Positions 22,249-22,319 of a DNA stretch of 22,319 bases are shown here, in pieces. The stretch is from DATIJP01 sp964569185 (GTDB lineage Bacteria > Chlamydiota > Chlamydiia > Chlamydiales > Rhabdochlamydiaceae). The notes under the pieces are model-generated. The model was not told where the DNA came from and did not search any database. It saw only the letters and a list, made by a program, of their open reading frames with translations. Both the position numbers and the translations under genes were made by a program. Each line of letters begins with the position of its first letter. Position 1 is the stretch's first letter. The stretch spans positions 1 through 22,319 of the forward strand of contig CAZMTP010000025.1 of assembly GCA_964569185.1 (NCBI GenBank), read 5' to 3'.

Positions 22249-22319
22249 ATGTCTTCTTATGAGGGATTTAGCAAATTAAGGGCGTTTCTCTGGCCGATCC
22301 ACGCTAGGGAATTGAAGAA
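22249..22319 (+). CDS. npt1: ATP/ADP (nucleotide) translocase, N-terminus only
   Basis: The reading frame from the ATG gives MSSYEGFSKLRAFLWPIHAR then ELK and is cut by the window end. The stretch KLRAFLWPIHARELK closely resembles the N-terminus of chlamydial Npt1 (as I recall it, KLRSFLWPIHMHELK), just before the first membrane span. Npt1 swaps bacterial ADP for host ATP across the inner membrane and is a mark of energy parasitism. The call rests on 23 residues, so the exact paralogue (ATP/ADP exchanger or another NTT) is open. A good promoter lies upstream; the spacing before the ATG shows only a weak AAAGA ribosome site. Confidence 0.75.
   Translation, partial: MSSYEGFSKLRAFLWPIHARELK

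Noticed and set aside
1..22319. CRISPR array, insertion sequence, tRNA or rRNA genes
   Set aside because: No spaced direct repeats, transposase frames with terminal repeats, cloverleaf sequences or rRNA segments were seen by eye in the intergenic regions.

Overview
The window looks like chromosomal DNA from a chlamydia, probably one outside the family Chlamydiaceae. The evidence is the set of genes taken together: a chlamydial-type tail-specific protease, a MurA with Asp in place of the active-site Cys, a short CysJ-like flavoprotein without an FMN domain, the DUF2709–tsaE–dnaQ run, and, at the right edge, the first codons of a gene whose peptide closely resembles the N-terminus of chlamydial ATP/ADP translocases (an obligate intracellular trait). 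Genes such as a threonine aldolase, a DUF4116 repeat protein, a stand-alone D-Ala-D-Ala ligase and an uncharacterised ATP-grasp protein suggest an environmental or 'Chlamydia-related' lineage. Species cannot be set from the sequence alone. Homologies here are read by eye from motifs; no search was run.

Layout. 1-378: 5' end of a minus-strand gene and an AT-rich divergent spacer with leader hairpins. 379-2360: tsp and its terminator hairpin. 2361-5194: an accessory interval with a threonine aldolase (+), a small minus ORF, a DUF4116 repeat gene (-) broken by a 100-N assembly gap, and a GC-rich, foldable non-coding island. The interval is bounded by two related AAATTGTG...CACAATTT hairpins. 5229-8526: gltX, a 39-residue lipoprotein gene on the opposite strand, a cysJ-like gene, a bidirectional terminator, and ispF. 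8507-13122: a cell-envelope cluster: ddl (overlapping ispF), a divergent unknown ATP-grasp gene overlapping murA, then an epmB/kamA-type radical-SAM gene. 13078-18893 (minus): a 952-residue protein of unknown function next to argS, and ldh upstream of argS. 19055-22149 (plus): a tight run of DUF2709, tsaE, dnaQ-like exonuclease and pgk. 22173-22319: a good sigma-70/sigma-66 type promoter and the start of the nucleotide translocase gene.

How the genes fit together. Ddl, MurA and possibly the ATP-grasp protein serve peptidoglycan precursor synthesis; IspF feeds isoprenoids, including the undecaprenyl carrier. GltX, ArgS, EpmB and TsaE all support translation. Pgk and the translocase deal with ATP supply from opposite sides (own glycolysis and host import). 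The most interesting unknowns are the ATP-grasp protein coupled to murA, the 952-residue protein placed beside argS and near murA (where Chlamydiaceae carry the secreted effector Tarp), the structured GC-rich island before gltX, and the hairpin-flanked accessory interval between tsp and gltX.
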